A stretch of DNA of 64,000 bases from Neobacillus sp. Marseille-Q6967 (GCF_946151075.1 NZ_CAMGZB010000001.1:1278001-1342000), one strand, 5' to 3'. Shown: positions 26,077 to 34,462, counted from the first letter of the stretch. Program-made: numbers and translations. The notes: generated by a model from the sequence alone, not told the origin.

Positions 26077-27078
26077 ATGTTTGCTAGGGATATTGGGATA
26101 GATTTGGGAACGGCTAACGTGTTAATCCACGTCAAGGGCCGTGGAATTGTATTGAATGAGCCTTCCGTTGTGGCGATTGATAAAAATACCAACCGTGTTC
26201 TTGCTGTTGGTGAAGAAGCCCGCCGCATGGTCGGACGTACACCTGGAAACATCGTCGCAATCCGCCCGTTGAAAGACGGAGTTATTGCTGACTTTGACGT
26301 AACAGAAGCAATGTTAAAACATTTTATCAATAAACTTAATGTAAAAGGGTTTTTATCAAAACCACGCATTCTCATCTGCTGCCCAACGAATATTACAAGC
26401 GTTGAGCAAAAAGCAATCCGCGAAGCAGCGGAAAAGAGCGGCGGCAAAAAGATTTATTTAGAAGAAGAGCCAAAGGTAGCAGCAATCGGTGCCGGCATGG
26501 ATATTTTCCAGCCAAGCGGGAACATGGTGGTCGACATCGGCGGTGGTACGACAGATGTAGCCGTACTTTCAATGGGTGACATCGTTACTTCTTCCTCTAT
26601 CAAAATGGCCGGCGATAAGTTCGACATGGAGATTTTGAACTACATCAAGCGTGAGTACAAGCTGTTGATCGGTGAGCGCACGGCTGAAAATATTAAAATC
26701 AACATTGGTACGGTATTCACAGGATCTCGTTCAGAGGAAATGGAAATCCGAGGACGTGACATGGTGAGCGGTTTGCCTCGTACGATCACGGTTCGTTCCG
26801 AAGAAATTGAAGGTGCATTGCGTGAAAGCGTATCTGTAATCGTCCAGGCCGCTAAGAGCGTTTTAGAACGGACTCCGCCAGAACTTTCAGCAGACATTAT
26901 TGACCGCGGTGTTATCTTAACAGGCGGCGGCGCTTTATTGCACGGAATTGACATGCTGCTTGCGGACGAGTTAAAAGTACCTGTATTAGTGGCTGAAAAT
27001 CCAATGGATTGCGTAGCGATTGGAACAGGCATCATGCTCGACAACATTGACCGTATTGCAAAAAGAAAGCTAAGCTAA
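26077..27078 (+). CDS. mbl: Actin-like rod-shape protein Mbl
   Basis: 333 residues, MreB/actin fold: IGIDLGTANVLIHV (phosphate 1), VVDIGGGTTDVAVLS (phosphate 2) and ILTGGGALLHGIDM (adenosine). It forms membrane-associated filaments that guide lateral wall synthesis. The location after spoIIID identifies it as mbl rather than mreB. ATG with GGAGGAAAG upstream. Confidence 0.96.
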   Translation: MFARDIGIDLGTANVLIHVKGRGIVLNEPSVVAIDKNTNRVLAVGEEARRMVGRTPGNIVAIRPLKDGVIADFDVTEAMLKHFINKLNVKGFLSKPRILICCPTNITSVEQKAIREAAEKSGGKKIYLEEEPKVAAIGAGMDIFQPSGNMVVDIGGGTTDVAVLSMGDIVTSSSIKMAGDKFDMEILNYIKREYKLLIGERTAENIKINIGTVFTGSRSEEMEIRGRDMVSGLPRTITVRSEEIEGALRESVSVIVQAAKSVLERTPPELSADIIDRGVILTGGGALLHGIDMLLADELKVPVLVAENPMDCVAIGTGIMLDNIDRIAKRKLS

Positions 27079-27107
27079 TACCTTATGAGGTAGGACATCA
27101 TACCCTT

Positions 27108-27140
27108 AAAAGCCCAATGAAAACATTCATTGGGCTTTTA
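27108..27140 (+). terminator. mbl terminator
   Basis: AAAGCCCAATGA / TCATTGGGCTTTT with a short loop. Confidence 0.85.
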
Positions 27141-27159
27141 ATATAGCTATGATAAAAAG

Positions 27160-27297
27160 CCGTTGATTGAGAGTGGAAGGCGCGAGACTCCTGCGGGAGT
27201 ACGGTGCAGGTGAGACCCCGCAGGCGCTTTAGCCGCCGAGGAGGCTCACCGGAACGCCCGCGGAAAGCGAAGCGCCTGGGAACGCAAATCAACAGCC
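27160..27297. repeat. 138-bp G/C-rich interspersed element with inverted ends
   Basis: The ends GCCGTTGATT and AATCAACAGC are near inverted repeats. The inside is G/C-rich and rich in imperfect hairpins (GACTCCTGCGGGAG, GAGACCCCGCAGGCGC, GCCGAGGAGGCTCACC). This sequence type is familiar from intergenic regions of many Bacillaceae. It looks like a MITE/REP-type element, not a gene. Confidence 0.7.
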
Positions 27298-27461
27298 AAG
27301 TTTTACATAGTCTTTTTATAAAAAATCGTCAAAATTTGAGTTATTTTTCCATGGAAATACTTTTTCTGCAAAAAATTGATGTGATTTTCATAATAATTTT
27401 TTATAATAGAGTATAATATTAGATAAAAAACGAAACGGCTTAATTATAAGGGGAATACAAA

Positions 27462-27746
27462 ATGGCAGTAAATCATCAACAAGTGAGATCAAGAGATGAG
27501 TATAAAAAAGGCAGGGAAACAGAAAAGAAAACAGTAGCAGAACGCCCGGCTGCTGTAACTTCAAAGCGGATTCGTATCCGCCTGATTCCCATCTGGCTGA
27601 GAATTGTTCTCTTGGCTGTCTCCATCGTGGTTTGCGCAACTGCTGGAGCAATGGTTGGCTATGGATTTCTGGGCGATGGCAAGGCAATGGATGTCTTGAA
27701 ACAGTCTACTTGGACACATATAATCGACCTTGTTGAAAAAAAATAA
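27462..27746 (+). CDS. EpuA-like membrane protein (annotated RNA polymerase beta-associated)
   Basis: 94 residues: a basic N-terminus of about 40 residues, KRIRIRLIPIWLRIVLLAV and one membrane helix (about 44-66), then a short tail. It matches the EpuA family often mislabelled DNA-directed RNA polymerase subunit beta. It lies between mbl and fabZ as in other Bacillaceae. Function unclear; probably envelope-related. Confidence 0.75.
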   Translation: MAVNHQQVRSRDEYKKGRETEKKTVAERPAAVTSKRIRIRLIPIWLRIVLLAVSIVVCATAGAMVGYGFLGDGKAMDVLKQSTWTHIIDLVEKK

Positions 27747-27750
27747 CCTA

Positions 27751-27778
27751 GGAAGGGCACTGTTGCCCTTCCTTTTTA
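27751..27778 (+). terminator. Terminator between epuA-like gene and fabZ
   Basis: GGAAGGGCA / TGCCCTTCC then TTTTTA. Confidence 0.85.
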
Positions 27779-27833
27779 TATGCCCTTAATAGTACAATGT
27801 AGTTATCTGTTCCTATGAGGAGGTACTAATTCG

Positions 27834-28265
27834 ATGTTAGATGTAACCCAAATTAAAGAAATCATTCCGCACCGTTACCCATTTTTACTTGTAGATAAAA
27901 TTTTAGAAGTGGAAGAAGGGGTTAAAGCGGTTGGAATTAAGAATGTGACCGCTAACGAGGAATTTTTCAATGGACATTTTCCAGACTATCCTGTCATGCC
28001 GGGAGTGCTGATTGTAGAGGCACTTGCTCAGGTAGGTGCTGTGGCCGTTTTGAAAAAAGAAGAAAACCGAGGGCGACTAGCGTTTTTTGCTGGAATTGAC
28101 GGCTGCCGTTTTAAAAGACAAGTAAAACCTGGCGACCAGCTTCGCCTTGAAGTGGAAATCATCCGCCTGCGCGGGCCGATCGGAAAAGGGAAAGCTGTTG
28201 CAACAGTTGACGGCGAAGTGGCATGTGAAGCGGAAATTACCTTTGCATTAGGAGATAAAAAATAA
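27834..28265 (+). CDS. fabZ: 3-hydroxyacyl-ACP dehydratase FabZ
   Basis: 143 residues, hot-dog fold. The catalytic His48 is in [14 protein letters not shown] and Glu62 in [21 protein letters not shown] is the usual N-terminal motif. It dehydrates 3-hydroxyacyl-ACP in fatty-acid elongation in the cytoplasm. ATG with GAGGAGG upstream; a strong terminator follows directly. Confidence 0.97.
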   Translation: MLDVTQIKEIIPHRYPFLLVDKILEVEEGVKAVGIKNVTANEEFFNGHFPDYPVMPGVLIVEALAQVGAVAVLKKEENRGRLAFFAGIDGCRFKRQVKPGDQLRLEVEIIRLRGPIGKGKAVATVDGEVACEAEITFALGDKK

Positions 28266-28292
28266 TCGGGACAATCCCGATTATTTTTTTTT
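28264..28292 (+). terminator. fabZ terminator
   Basis: AATCGGGA-CAA-TCCCGATT then a run of T; it begins inside the stop codon. Confidence 0.9.
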
Positions 28293-28382
28293 TCATAACC
28301 TTTTTACATTTGGGTAAACTAACTTCAGACCATTTGAAGTGAGCAGTGGTCCACCATATTTATGTGAAAGGGGCTTTTACTT

Positions 28383-28757
28383 TTGAAAAAGAAAAAGCTG
28401 TTATTAATGTTAGCTAGTTCGGTTCTTTCCATGTCAATGGTAGCAGGGTGTAATGTGGATGATGAACAAAATCCTGCACCGCCGCAAAACGATGAAGTCG
28501 ATACGCCGCTTGATAACGACAACAATTTAGATGGAAATGATAACAACGGCAACAACGGCGGCAACAACGGTAACAACGGCGGCAACAACGGTAACAACGG
28601 TAACAACAATGGTAACAATGATGTTATTGACAACAACAATGGTAACGATACTAACACGGATACCGACAATGACCCGGCAACAGATGAGAACACAGAGGGT
28701 GAAGAAATCATTGAAGACAATAAAGATCTGAATGACAAAGATAACAAAGATGAGTAA
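28383..28757 (+). CDS. Asn/Gly-rich lipoprotein, copy 1
   Basis: 124 residues. Signal peptide with lipobox VAGC (Cys23), then a short conserved head (NVDDEQNPAPPQNDEVDTP) and a low-complexity body of N/G and later D/N/T. It is anchored to the outer face of the membrane. Function unknown. TTG start with AAGGGG upstream. The next gene is a diverged copy, so the pair is a tandem duplication. Confidence 0.8.
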   Translation: MKKKKLLLMLASSVLSMSMVAGCNVDDEQNPAPPQNDEVDTPLDNDNNLDGNDNNGNNGGNNGNNGGNNGNNGNNNGNNDVIDNNNGNDTNTDTDNDPATDENTEGEEIIEDNKDLNDKDNKDE

Positions 28758-28761
28758 ATTT

Positions 28762-28792
28762 CCGGCAGGCCAAGCGAGGTCTGCCTTTTTTA
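28762..28792 (+). terminator. Terminator after lipoprotein copy 1
   Basis: GGCAGGCC / GGTCTGCC with a six-base loop, then TTTTTT. Confidence 0.75.
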
Positions 28793-28827
28793 AAAAAGAC
28801 TAACATGATTTGAAAGGGGCTTTTATT

Positions 28828-29196
28828 TTGAAGAAAAAGCTGTTTTTAATGTTAGCCAGTTCGTTTCTATCTATATCTATGTTAGCAGGGTGTAATGTTG
28901 ATGATGACCAAAATCCTGCACCTCCGCAAAACGATGAAGTCGACACGCCGCTTGATGATGATAACAATCTAGATGGTAATGACACAAACAATAACAACGG
29001 CACTAATGGCAACAACGACATCGACAACGGTACAATTAACGATGACAATGGAAACGACCAAAATGGCATGAACAACAACGGTAACGATATCAACATCGAT
29101 ACCGACAAAGACCCAGCTACAGATAACAACACACCGGGCGAAGATATCCTAGAAGACGACAAGGATGCTAACGACAAGGACAACAAAGACGAGTAA
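28828..29196 (+). CDS. Asn/Asp-rich lipoprotein, copy 2
   Basis: 122 residues from TTG 28828 (AAGGGG upstream). It has the same signal peptide, lipobox LAGC and head as copy 1, and the same acidic C-terminal end (KDANDKDNKDE), but a less repetitive N/D middle. The ends are conserved while the middle drifts, which suggests selection on anchoring and charge rather than on sequence of the body. Confidence 0.8.
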   Translation: MKKKLFLMLASSFLSISMLAGCNVDDDQNPAPPQNDEVDTPLDDDNNLDGNDTNNNNGTNGNNDIDNGTINDDNGNDQNGMNNNGNDINIDTDKDPATDNNTPGEDILEDDKDANDKDNKDE

Positions 29197-29207
29197 TAAA
29201 CGATGAG

Positions 29208-29276
29208 AAGGCGGGACAAATGACCTGCCTTTTTACTTTTTGAAAATGAAAAAGACAGGCCATAAAAGCCTGACTT
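29208..29276. terminator. Two facing terminators
   Basis: AAGGCGGG / CCTGCCTT then TTTTTAC (plus strand, to about 29238) ends lipoprotein copy 2. AAAGTCAGGC / GCCTGTC then TTTTTC (minus strand, 29248-29276) ends ywpF. Confidence 0.7.
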
Positions 29277-29707
29277 TATGTGTTTTTGATCTTTAATTTT
29301 GGTTTACTCTTCATCTTGTCTTTGAACTCCGTCAGCAATGCCTGGCCGCCGAGTCCTTTTTCAATCAGGCTGTCTAACAGCAGCTCGGAATAGTCTCTTC
29401 GATTTCTGCGCAACTGCCCTTCAAATAGAATGCTGATGTGGTTTTCAAATTTATTCAGGGTAACAATTTTTGTCTGAAAGAAGGCTGGGTCGTTTTCGCG
29501 CTTGGTAATAACGACTTGAACAATCACTTCGCGGGTTTCATCTTGGATATTTTTGAAGTAATCATAGAGGGTCAGGTCGGAGTAGGCTTCAAGCAGCCAT
29601 GTCGAGCTTTCATTTTCTTTATTAATGATCAACCCGTCTTCTAATGGAACCTCTACAGAGTTTCCATCCTCCACAATTTCCATTGCAACCAGTTTAAAGG
29701 TTTTCAT
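29276..29707 (-). CDS. ywpF: YwpF family protein
   Basis: 143 residues from ATG 29707 (MKTFKLVAMEIV), which has AGGAGGT seven bases upstream; a longer in-frame extension has no site. It matches YwpF throughout (EDGLIINKENESSTWLLEAY, then DETREVIVQVVITKRENDP). Soluble, function unknown. Located between fabZ and ssb, as in B. subtilis. Confidence 0.85.
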   Translation of the reverse strand: MKTFKLVAMEIVEDGNSVEVPLEDGLIINKENESSTWLLEAYSDLTLYDYFKNIQDETREVIVQVVITKRENDPAFFQTKIVTLNKFENHISILFEGQLRRNRRDYSELLLDSLIEKGLGGQALLTEFKDKMKSKPKLKIKNT

Positions 29708-29777
29708 CACATCTACCTCCTGTTCAACATTTCTCACGCACACTTTTTTTAAATTATAACATATGTTGCCTAAAAGC

Positions 29778-29876
29778 AAATGTCGAAAGCTGTTTAGTTT
29801 GGGTAGAAAGAGACAAATGTCGAATAATGGATATGTTTTGTTTAGAAAAATAAATGTCGAAAAATAAATGTCGCTT
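29778..29876. repeat. AAATGTCGA words, four copies
   Basis: AAATGTCGA or AAATGTCGC starts near 29778, 29815, 29852 and 29866 in an A/T-rich gap. The first three are 37 bases apart. Confidence 0.6.
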
Positions 29877-29932
29877 TTTGTAAATTTTATTTTTCAATGG
29901 GAAGCGGTTTTAATTTTTCGATTTTTATCTAA

Positions 29933-30014
29933 AAAATCGTCTATTTTGAGGGAGAATTGGCAGGCAAAATTTATTTTTGGTGATTTTACAAGAGGGTGAG
30001 AGAGGAGCTATGAT
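29933..30014 (+). promoter_or_regulatory. ssb promoter with candidate ComK AT-boxes
   Basis: TTTACA (29985-29990), 18 bases, TATGAT (30009-30014) is a fair sigma-A promoter. Just upstream are AAAA-N5-TATT (29933-29945) and AAAA-N5-TTTT (29966-29978), the form of ComK-binding AT-boxes. ssbB of B. subtilis is ComK-controlled. The spacing of the boxes (20) is not one of the standard values. Confidence 0.4.
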
Positions 30015-30044
30015 AGAGCCATCTTGAAGAAAGGAGCAATGAAC

Positions 30045-30548
30045 ATGATCAATCAAGTCACATTGGTTGGCAGGCTGACGAAGGACCCAGAGCTGAAGGT
30101 TACACCAGAGGGCGGGCACGTAACGAACGTGACCCTGGCAGTAAGCCGCCATTTTCGAAATCAAAATGGGGAAATTGATGCTGACTTTGTCCAATGCACG
30201 CTTTGGAATAAGGCAGCGGATAATACGGTGCAATATTGCCGCAAGGGGTCAGTTGTAGGCATTACCGGCCGGCTGCAAACTCGAAATTATGATAATCGTG
30301 AGGGAAAGCGGGTGTTTGTGACCGAAGTCGTTGCTGAATCGATTCGGTTCTTAAGCTCAAAACCAGCAACATCACAGAACCAGAACCAAAATCAAAATAG
30401 GTATCAAAATCAGAATCAGAACCAAACCCAGCCGCAAGCCCCAACCCAGACTCAAACCCAGCCGCAAACCTATACGCAGCTGGAGACACAGAACCAGTCG
30501 CCTCCGTCACCACCACCAGTTCCAGAAAGGGAGGAACTGCCGTTTTGA
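30045..30548 (+). CDS. ssbB: Single-stranded DNA-binding protein (SsbB-like)
   Basis: 167 residues from ATG 30045 (AAGGAG eight bases upstream; ATG 30039 is too close). An OB-fold domain of about 105 residues (INQVTLVGRLTKDPELKVT, then DFVQCTLWNKAADNT) is followed by a Q/N/T-rich linker and the tail EREELPF, an SSB C-terminal interaction tip. It is longer than B. subtilis SsbB (113 aa), which lacks this tail. Position after ywpF identifies it as the second, competence-type ssb. It overlaps the next gene. Confidence 0.9.
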   Translation: MINQVTLVGRLTKDPELKVTPEGGHVTNVTLAVSRHFRNQNGEIDADFVQCTLWNKAADNTVQYCRKGSVVGITGRLQTRNYDNREGKRVFVTEVVAESIRFLSSKPATSQNQNQNQNRYQNQNQNQTQPQAPTQTQTQPQTYTQLETQNQSPPSPPPVPEREELPF

Positions 30549-30823
30549 TAAAAAAAGATGAAGAGGTCAATAAATTAGAACAGCTCCTCGAGAGTTTGAT
30601 TAAAATGGTAGGAAGGGCGAATCAAAACACAGCCAACCTGCAAAAACAAATTCAACAGATGAATGAAAACATGGACAGCCTGCAAATGCGAATCAACCAG
30701 CTTGAATGGGTAATGAAAGCGCAGCGAGAAGACATGCTAATCCACCCCATTAGAATATACCCCACACCTACGCCAGCACAAGACACTGCCGAGATTCATG
30801 AAAAGATCCTTTTTCGTGTTTGA
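30545..30823 (+). CDS. Coiled-coil protein overlapping ssb
   Basis: 92 residues. TTG 30545 overlaps the ssb stop, with GGGAGG about ten bases upstream. Residues 5-62 form a heptad-rich coiled coil (LEQLLESLIKMVGR, then MNENMDSLQMRINQLEWVM), followed by a proline-rich end. I do not recognise it. Translational coupling suggests it works with, or is regulated like, the SSB. Confidence 0.65.
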   Translation: MIKKDEEVNKLEQLLESLIKMVGRANQNTANLQKQIQQMNENMDSLQMRINQLEWVMKAQREDMLIHPIRIYPTPTPAQDTAEIHEKILFRV

Positions 30824-30892
30824 TAAACTTTCCCCGTAAGAGAAGTTCCATTTGTTAAAGATAAAAGTAATCACCCCCAAAAGTTGCCCCCT

Positions 30893-30930
30893 TTTCCGGC
30901 CGAGCATGCGCCGGAATTTTTATTTTAATG
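30893..30930 (+). terminator. Terminator of the ssb pair
   Basis: TTCCGGC / GCCGGAA then TTTTTATTTT. Confidence 0.8.
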
Positions 30931-31023
30931 CGCGGTTCCTAAAATAAAAGAAAATAAAAATTTTGGTTTAAAACTCCCTTAATGGGGAACAATAATATAA
31001 AACCCCCCCTGTTTTTTATGTTT

Positions 31024-31058
31024 GAGGCCGCTGATCCGATTCAGCGGCCTCTTTTTTT
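31024..31058 (+). terminator. Second terminator before 31203
   Basis: GAGGCCGCTGA / TCAGCGGCCTC then seven T. No gene is seen between this and the 30893 terminator. Confidence 0.85.
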
Positions 31059-31202
31059 ATCCCAATAAATATAAATCTACACAAAATCTACACAAAATCA
31101 TTGTAAGAGGCACGTTGGATAGGAAAGAAAGAAGGAGAAAGGCGAACTTTAGCGAATAATATCCAGTGTAGAAAAATGTCGATTTCGGAGGTTTAATAGT
31201 AT

Positions 31203-31550
31203 ATGAGAAAAAAATTAGTCGTGTTCATTGGTGATCGACCAAGTCACTTCGAAATACAGATTAACAATAAACCTTGCTTCTCGGATGTTTTGCTCCTAAC
31301 AAAAATGTTTTATTGGAAAAATCCCTATCATACGATCTCCTTTGAACAATCACCTCTTTCTATTTATATAAAAGAAAATAACTCTCAATTTACCTGTAAT
31401 CCGAATCTACTTCAATTGAATGAAGGCGACCAGCCGCTCTTGGAAGAAGAAGTATATGACATCTTCACCAGCTTCGCATTTATCAAGAACCATAAAGTCT
31501 CCATCCTAGTCATAAATGACAAAAAGAAATACAAATGTAAAAAAGAATAA
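31203..31550 (+). CDS. Hypothetical protein (115 aa)
   Basis: Soluble, mixed-charge, with an aromatic-rich middle and a Lys-rich end. No family recognised. ATG preceded by GGAGG and followed within 45 bases by a strong terminator (31592). It is more A/T-rich than the ywp block before it and may be a local acquisition. Confidence 0.6.
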   Translation: MRKKLVVFIGDRPSHFEIQINNKPCFSDVLLLTKMFYWKNPYHTISFEQSPLSIYIKENNSQFTCNPNLLQLNEGDQPLLEEEVYDIFTSFAFIKNHKVSILVINDKKKYKCKKE

Positions 31551-31591
31551 CACCACGAATCCTACAAGAAGAAGCAAATCAATAAACAAAG

Positions 31592-31622
31592 GGTCTCGGC
31601 AATAATCGCCGAGACCCTTTTC
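31592..31622 (+). terminator. Terminator after 31203-31550
   Basis: GGGTCTCGGC / GCCGAGACCC then TTTTC. Confidence 0.9.
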
Positions 31623-31682
31623 TATTAAATATGACAAATCAATGTCTGCCAAACAAAGAAATATTACAGAATAACTACAAAC

Positions 31683-31737
31683 TGTCCACCTGGGATGGAC
31701 AAAGGAGCCAAAATGTCCACGAGCGGTGCCTGTCACC
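31683..31737. repeat. Dispersed GTCCACGAGCGGTGCCTGTCACC element (diverged copy)
   Basis: GTCCACCTGGGATGGAC hairpin, a 15-base spacer, then GTCCACGAGCGGTGCCTGTCACC. The complete form is at 35389 and 51309. Confidence 0.75.
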
Positions 31738-31889
31738 ACGAATGTCACCACGAAAAACGCCGCTTTTACCCGCATTAACCATCATTTACCATGCTTATAT
31801 GACAAAATGTGAGGTGTTTTTAATGTGTTTGTAACATAACTGGTACATTGTCATGGTATAAATAGATTAATAGAGAAGGAGGAAAGCGT

Positions 31890-32954
31890 ATGCAAAGTTT
31901 AAGGCGTATGGTTCTCGTGGTTCTTACGTGTGTGTTGATGGTGTCTGGCACGGTTGCAGCACATGCAGAATCAAGTGCAGAAGCGGTACATAATGCCCAG
32001 CAAGAGCTTGATGCAAAAGCAAATGAAAAGAATTCTCTTAATCAAGAAATTGAGAAAATCGAAAATGAAATGGCCACTTTAAATAATTATATTCAAGAGA
32101 ATAAAAAATCAATGGCTGATACGCAAAATCGAATTGCGGAAATGCAGGCACTGATTGAACAAAAGAAAGAAGAAATTGTCGTTTTACAGGATAAAATCCA
32201 TAACCGTAAAGATCTCATGAAGAAGAGACTTGTTGCCCTGCAAACGGACGATAATGTCAATGTGGTGATCAATGTCGTGTTAGAGTCAGAGAATTTCACT
32301 GACCTCATTCAACGGGCAACTGCTATAACAACCCTGTTCAATGCTGATAAAGACATTATCAACGAACAGGAAAATGATGTTCGTCAAATTGAAGAGGATA
32401 AAAAAGAAATTGATAAGCAGGAAACGCTTTTAGCTGGAGAATATGAGAACTTGGCTAAACAGCAGGCAGAACTTGATGCAAACCTACAAAAGCAACAAGA
32501 AACTTTAACAGTAATGCAAGAAAAATACAGTCAAGTAAATAGTGAAATGGCTGGGATCCAAGCAAAACTGAATGAGGCACAAGCAAAGATTGCTCAAGAA
32601 CAGGCAGCATCTCGTGCAACATCGGCTGCAAGCCCAAAACCGGCGGCAGCATCTTCACCAGCACCAACTGGTGTTGAAATGTACGTGAGTTCAACTGCTT
32701 ACAGCCATGAGTCTTCTGGAAGTATTACTGCAATGGGCTACAATATTGAAGCAAATCCGAACATGAAATTAATTGCTGTTGACCCATCTGTTATTCCATT
32801 GGGAAGCAAAGTATGGGTAGAGGGCTATGGTGTAGCGATTGCCGGAGATACTGGCGGCGCCATCAAAGGTCACAAAATTGACGTATTAATGCCAAACAAT
32901 GCCGCTGCCTATGCGTGGGGCAGAAGAACAGTAAAAATTGTCGTTTTAAACTAA
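31890..32954 (+). CDS. Secreted coiled-coil protein with C-terminal 3D domain
   Basis: 354 residues. Signal peptide (about 1-27, ending AHA), a PcsB-like coiled coil (about 30-235), an A/P/S linker and a 3D domain (about 262-354) with STAYSHESSG and the three aspartates in AVDPSVIPLG, AGDTGG and KIDVLMP. The order is like B. subtilis YocH-type muralytic proteins, with a CwlO-like coiled coil that could be activated by FtsEX. Probably a wall hydrolase or transglycosylase. AGGAGG upstream of ATG. Confidence 0.88.
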   Translation: MQSLRRMVLVVLTCVLMVSGTVAAHAESSAEAVHNAQQELDAKANEKNSLNQEIEKIENEMATLNNYIQENKKSMADTQNRIAEMQALIEQKKEEIVVLQDKIHNRKDLMKKRLVALQTDDNVNVVINVVLESENFTDLIQRATAITTLFNADKDIINEQENDVRQIEEDKKEIDKQETLLAGEYENLAKQQAELDANLQKQQETLTVMQEKYSQVNSEMAGIQAKLNEAQAKIAQEQAASRATSAASPKPAAASSPAPTGVEMYVSSTAYSHESSGSITAMGYNIEANPNMKLIAVDPSVIPLGSKVWVEGYGVAIAGDTGGAIKGHKIDVLMPNNAAAYAWGRRTVKIVVLN

Positions 32955-32966
32955 ATCTATTATAAA

Positions 32967-32995
32967 AAATCCTTGAGATTTCAAGGGTTTTTTTC
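32967..32995 (+). terminator. Terminator of the 3D-domain gene
   Basis: ATCCTTGA / TCAAGGG then seven T. Confidence 0.85.
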
Positions 32996-33084
32996 TATGC
33001 CTAATTAGTCCTATTTCATTTTTTCAAGGGGAATCGGAAACATCATTAATAAAAATAAAATTCAAATAACAGATAACCCCCATG

Positions 33085-33201
33085 CTAAAAGAGGTCACCG
33101 ACAATAAAGAATAAAATGGTGGGATAATAATCGCACCACCGCCTCCAATCACCCCATTTAATTGCTGCCAACAGAAAAACTACGACATATACTATGAGCA
33201 T
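33085..33201 (-). pseudogene. Truncated CBO0543-type membrane protein
   Basis: ATG 33201 with GGAG upstream opens a 38-codon frame: MLIVYVVVFLLAAIKWGDW, then a run containing YYPTILFFIVGD, before TAG at 33085-33087. This is the N-terminal signature of CBO0543-family proteins, which are normally about 160 residues. Readable family-like residues continue past the stop (YLLFEFYF) and then end. It is therefore a decayed or cut gene; relatives lie at 62550-64000. Confidence 0.65.
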
Positions 33202-33525
33202 TTTTGAATCTCCAACTTTTTAGTATTAATTTCCCCTTTTGACTAAACTCTAATCTAAATGTTTCAAAACATAATCGATTTCAAAACTGCAGAGCTGGTT
33301 AACCAGCTCTTTCGGTTCTAATTTATTATAGAGAAAATTTAATTTCTAACCTTTATATTTTTTGAAAAGCGATCATGATAATCTCTCAAAAGAGGATACG
33401 AATGACAGTGGTCTCATTTTTATATTTTTGCATAAATAAAAAGTATCGTAATATTAACTTCCTGTATACAATTGTATACACAGAGTGGTAATATTCAATA
33501 AAAAAATAGAAAAGAAGGTTAAAAG
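33202..33525. other. Gap before the DMT transporter gene
   Basis: A/T-rich, with a short hairpin near 33286-33312 (AGAGCTGGTTAACCAGCTCT) followed by TTTCGG, which could end transcription on either strand, and an operator at 33463. No gene seen. Confidence 0.5.
33463..33480. promoter_or_regulatory. Perfect 18-bp palindrome TGTATACAATTGTATACA
   Basis: It lies 45 bases before the DMT transporter start, where a promoter would be. Two GTATAC-N4-GTATAC sites of the same form occur at 46352-46404. Likely a repressor operator (GntR- or MarR-like dimer), inferred from symmetry and position. Confidence 0.6.
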
Positions 33526-34386
33526 ATGAGTGTAACGCTAGCGTTATTAGCAGCTTTATTTGCTGCACTAACTAGTATTCTAGCCAAAATCGGGATGGAA
33601 AATGTAAATTCTAACTTGGCAACTGCTATTCGAACGGTGATTGTTTTAATCATGGCGTTTCTGATGGTACTTATGACAGGTCAGCTGACAACCATAACAA
33701 TGATCTCCGCAAAAGCACTAACGTTTATTTTACTATCCGGTATTGCAACTGGTTTATCCTGGCTGTTTTTCTTTCGCGCACTTAGTATGGGTGACGTTTC
33801 AAAAGTTGTTCCCATTGATAAATCAAGTGTGGTTTTGACGATCTTATTTTCTATTCTCGTTTTAGGAGAGGAAGCGGTCCCGCAAATTATGGCTGGAGGG
33901 GCCCTTATAGCAATTGGTACGTTTGTATTAATTGGAAAAAATGAAGAAAAGAAACGCTTTACGGGGTCGCAAATTTATATTGTATATGCGATTTTAGCGG
34001 CTGTCTTTGCGGCTTTAACTTCTATCTTAGCTAAGATAGGCATGGAAAGTGTCGATTCCAATGTTGCGACCTTTTTAAGAACGATTGTTATTCTTATATT
34101 TGCATGGGCGATAGTATTTTTTCAAGGAACGTATAAACAATTGAGATTAATCTCCAAAAAAGGCTATCTCTTTTTAATATTATCAGGTGCTGCAACAGGA
34201 CTATCCTGGTTATGTTATTTCGCCGCTATCGCAATGGGTAAAGTGTCTGTCGTTGCTCCAATTGACAAGTTTAGCGTTGTTATAACGATGATCCTAGGGT
34301 TTGTGATTTTAAAAGAAAAAGCTTCAAAATATACGATCATAGGTGGTCTGATTATTACAGCCGGAACTATTTTACTACTTTACTAG
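33526..34386 (+). CDS. DMT superfamily (EamA) transporter
   Basis: 286 residues, ten membrane helices in two homologous EamA halves: AALTSILAKIGMENVNSN in the first and AALTSILAKIGMESVDSN in the second. The halves are unusually alike. Members export amino acids or other metabolites; the substrate cannot be read here. ATG with AAGAAGG upstream; a palindromic operator lies in its promoter region. Confidence 0.88.
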   Translation: MSVTLALLAALFAALTSILAKIGMENVNSNLATAIRTVIVLIMAFLMVLMTGQLTTITMISAKALTFILLSGIATGLSWLFFFRALSMGDVSKVVPIDKSSVVLTILFSILVLGEEAVPQIMAGGALIAIGTFVLIGKNEEKKRFTGSQIYIVYAILAAVFAALTSILAKIGMESVDSNVATFLRTIVILIFAWAIVFFQGTYKQLRLISKKGYLFLILSGAATGLSWLCYFAAIAMGKVSVVAPIDKFSVVITMILGFVILKEKASKYTIIGGLIITAGTILLLY

Positions 34387-34412
34387 TCACCTTTTAATGC
34401 CACATATATATC

Positions 34413-34462
34413 AAAAACCTACAGTAGGCAGCGGTACTTAGCCTTTAATTGTAGGTTTTTTA
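34413..34462 (+). terminator. Terminator of the DMT gene
   Basis: AAAAACCTACA / TGTAGGTTTTTT with a long loop. Confidence 0.65.

Noticed and set aside
28325-29219. Minus-strand Ser/Leu-rich frames opposite the two lipoproteins
   Set aside because: They are complements of the Asn/Asp codon repeats; the plus-strand signal peptides and lipoboxes are convincing.
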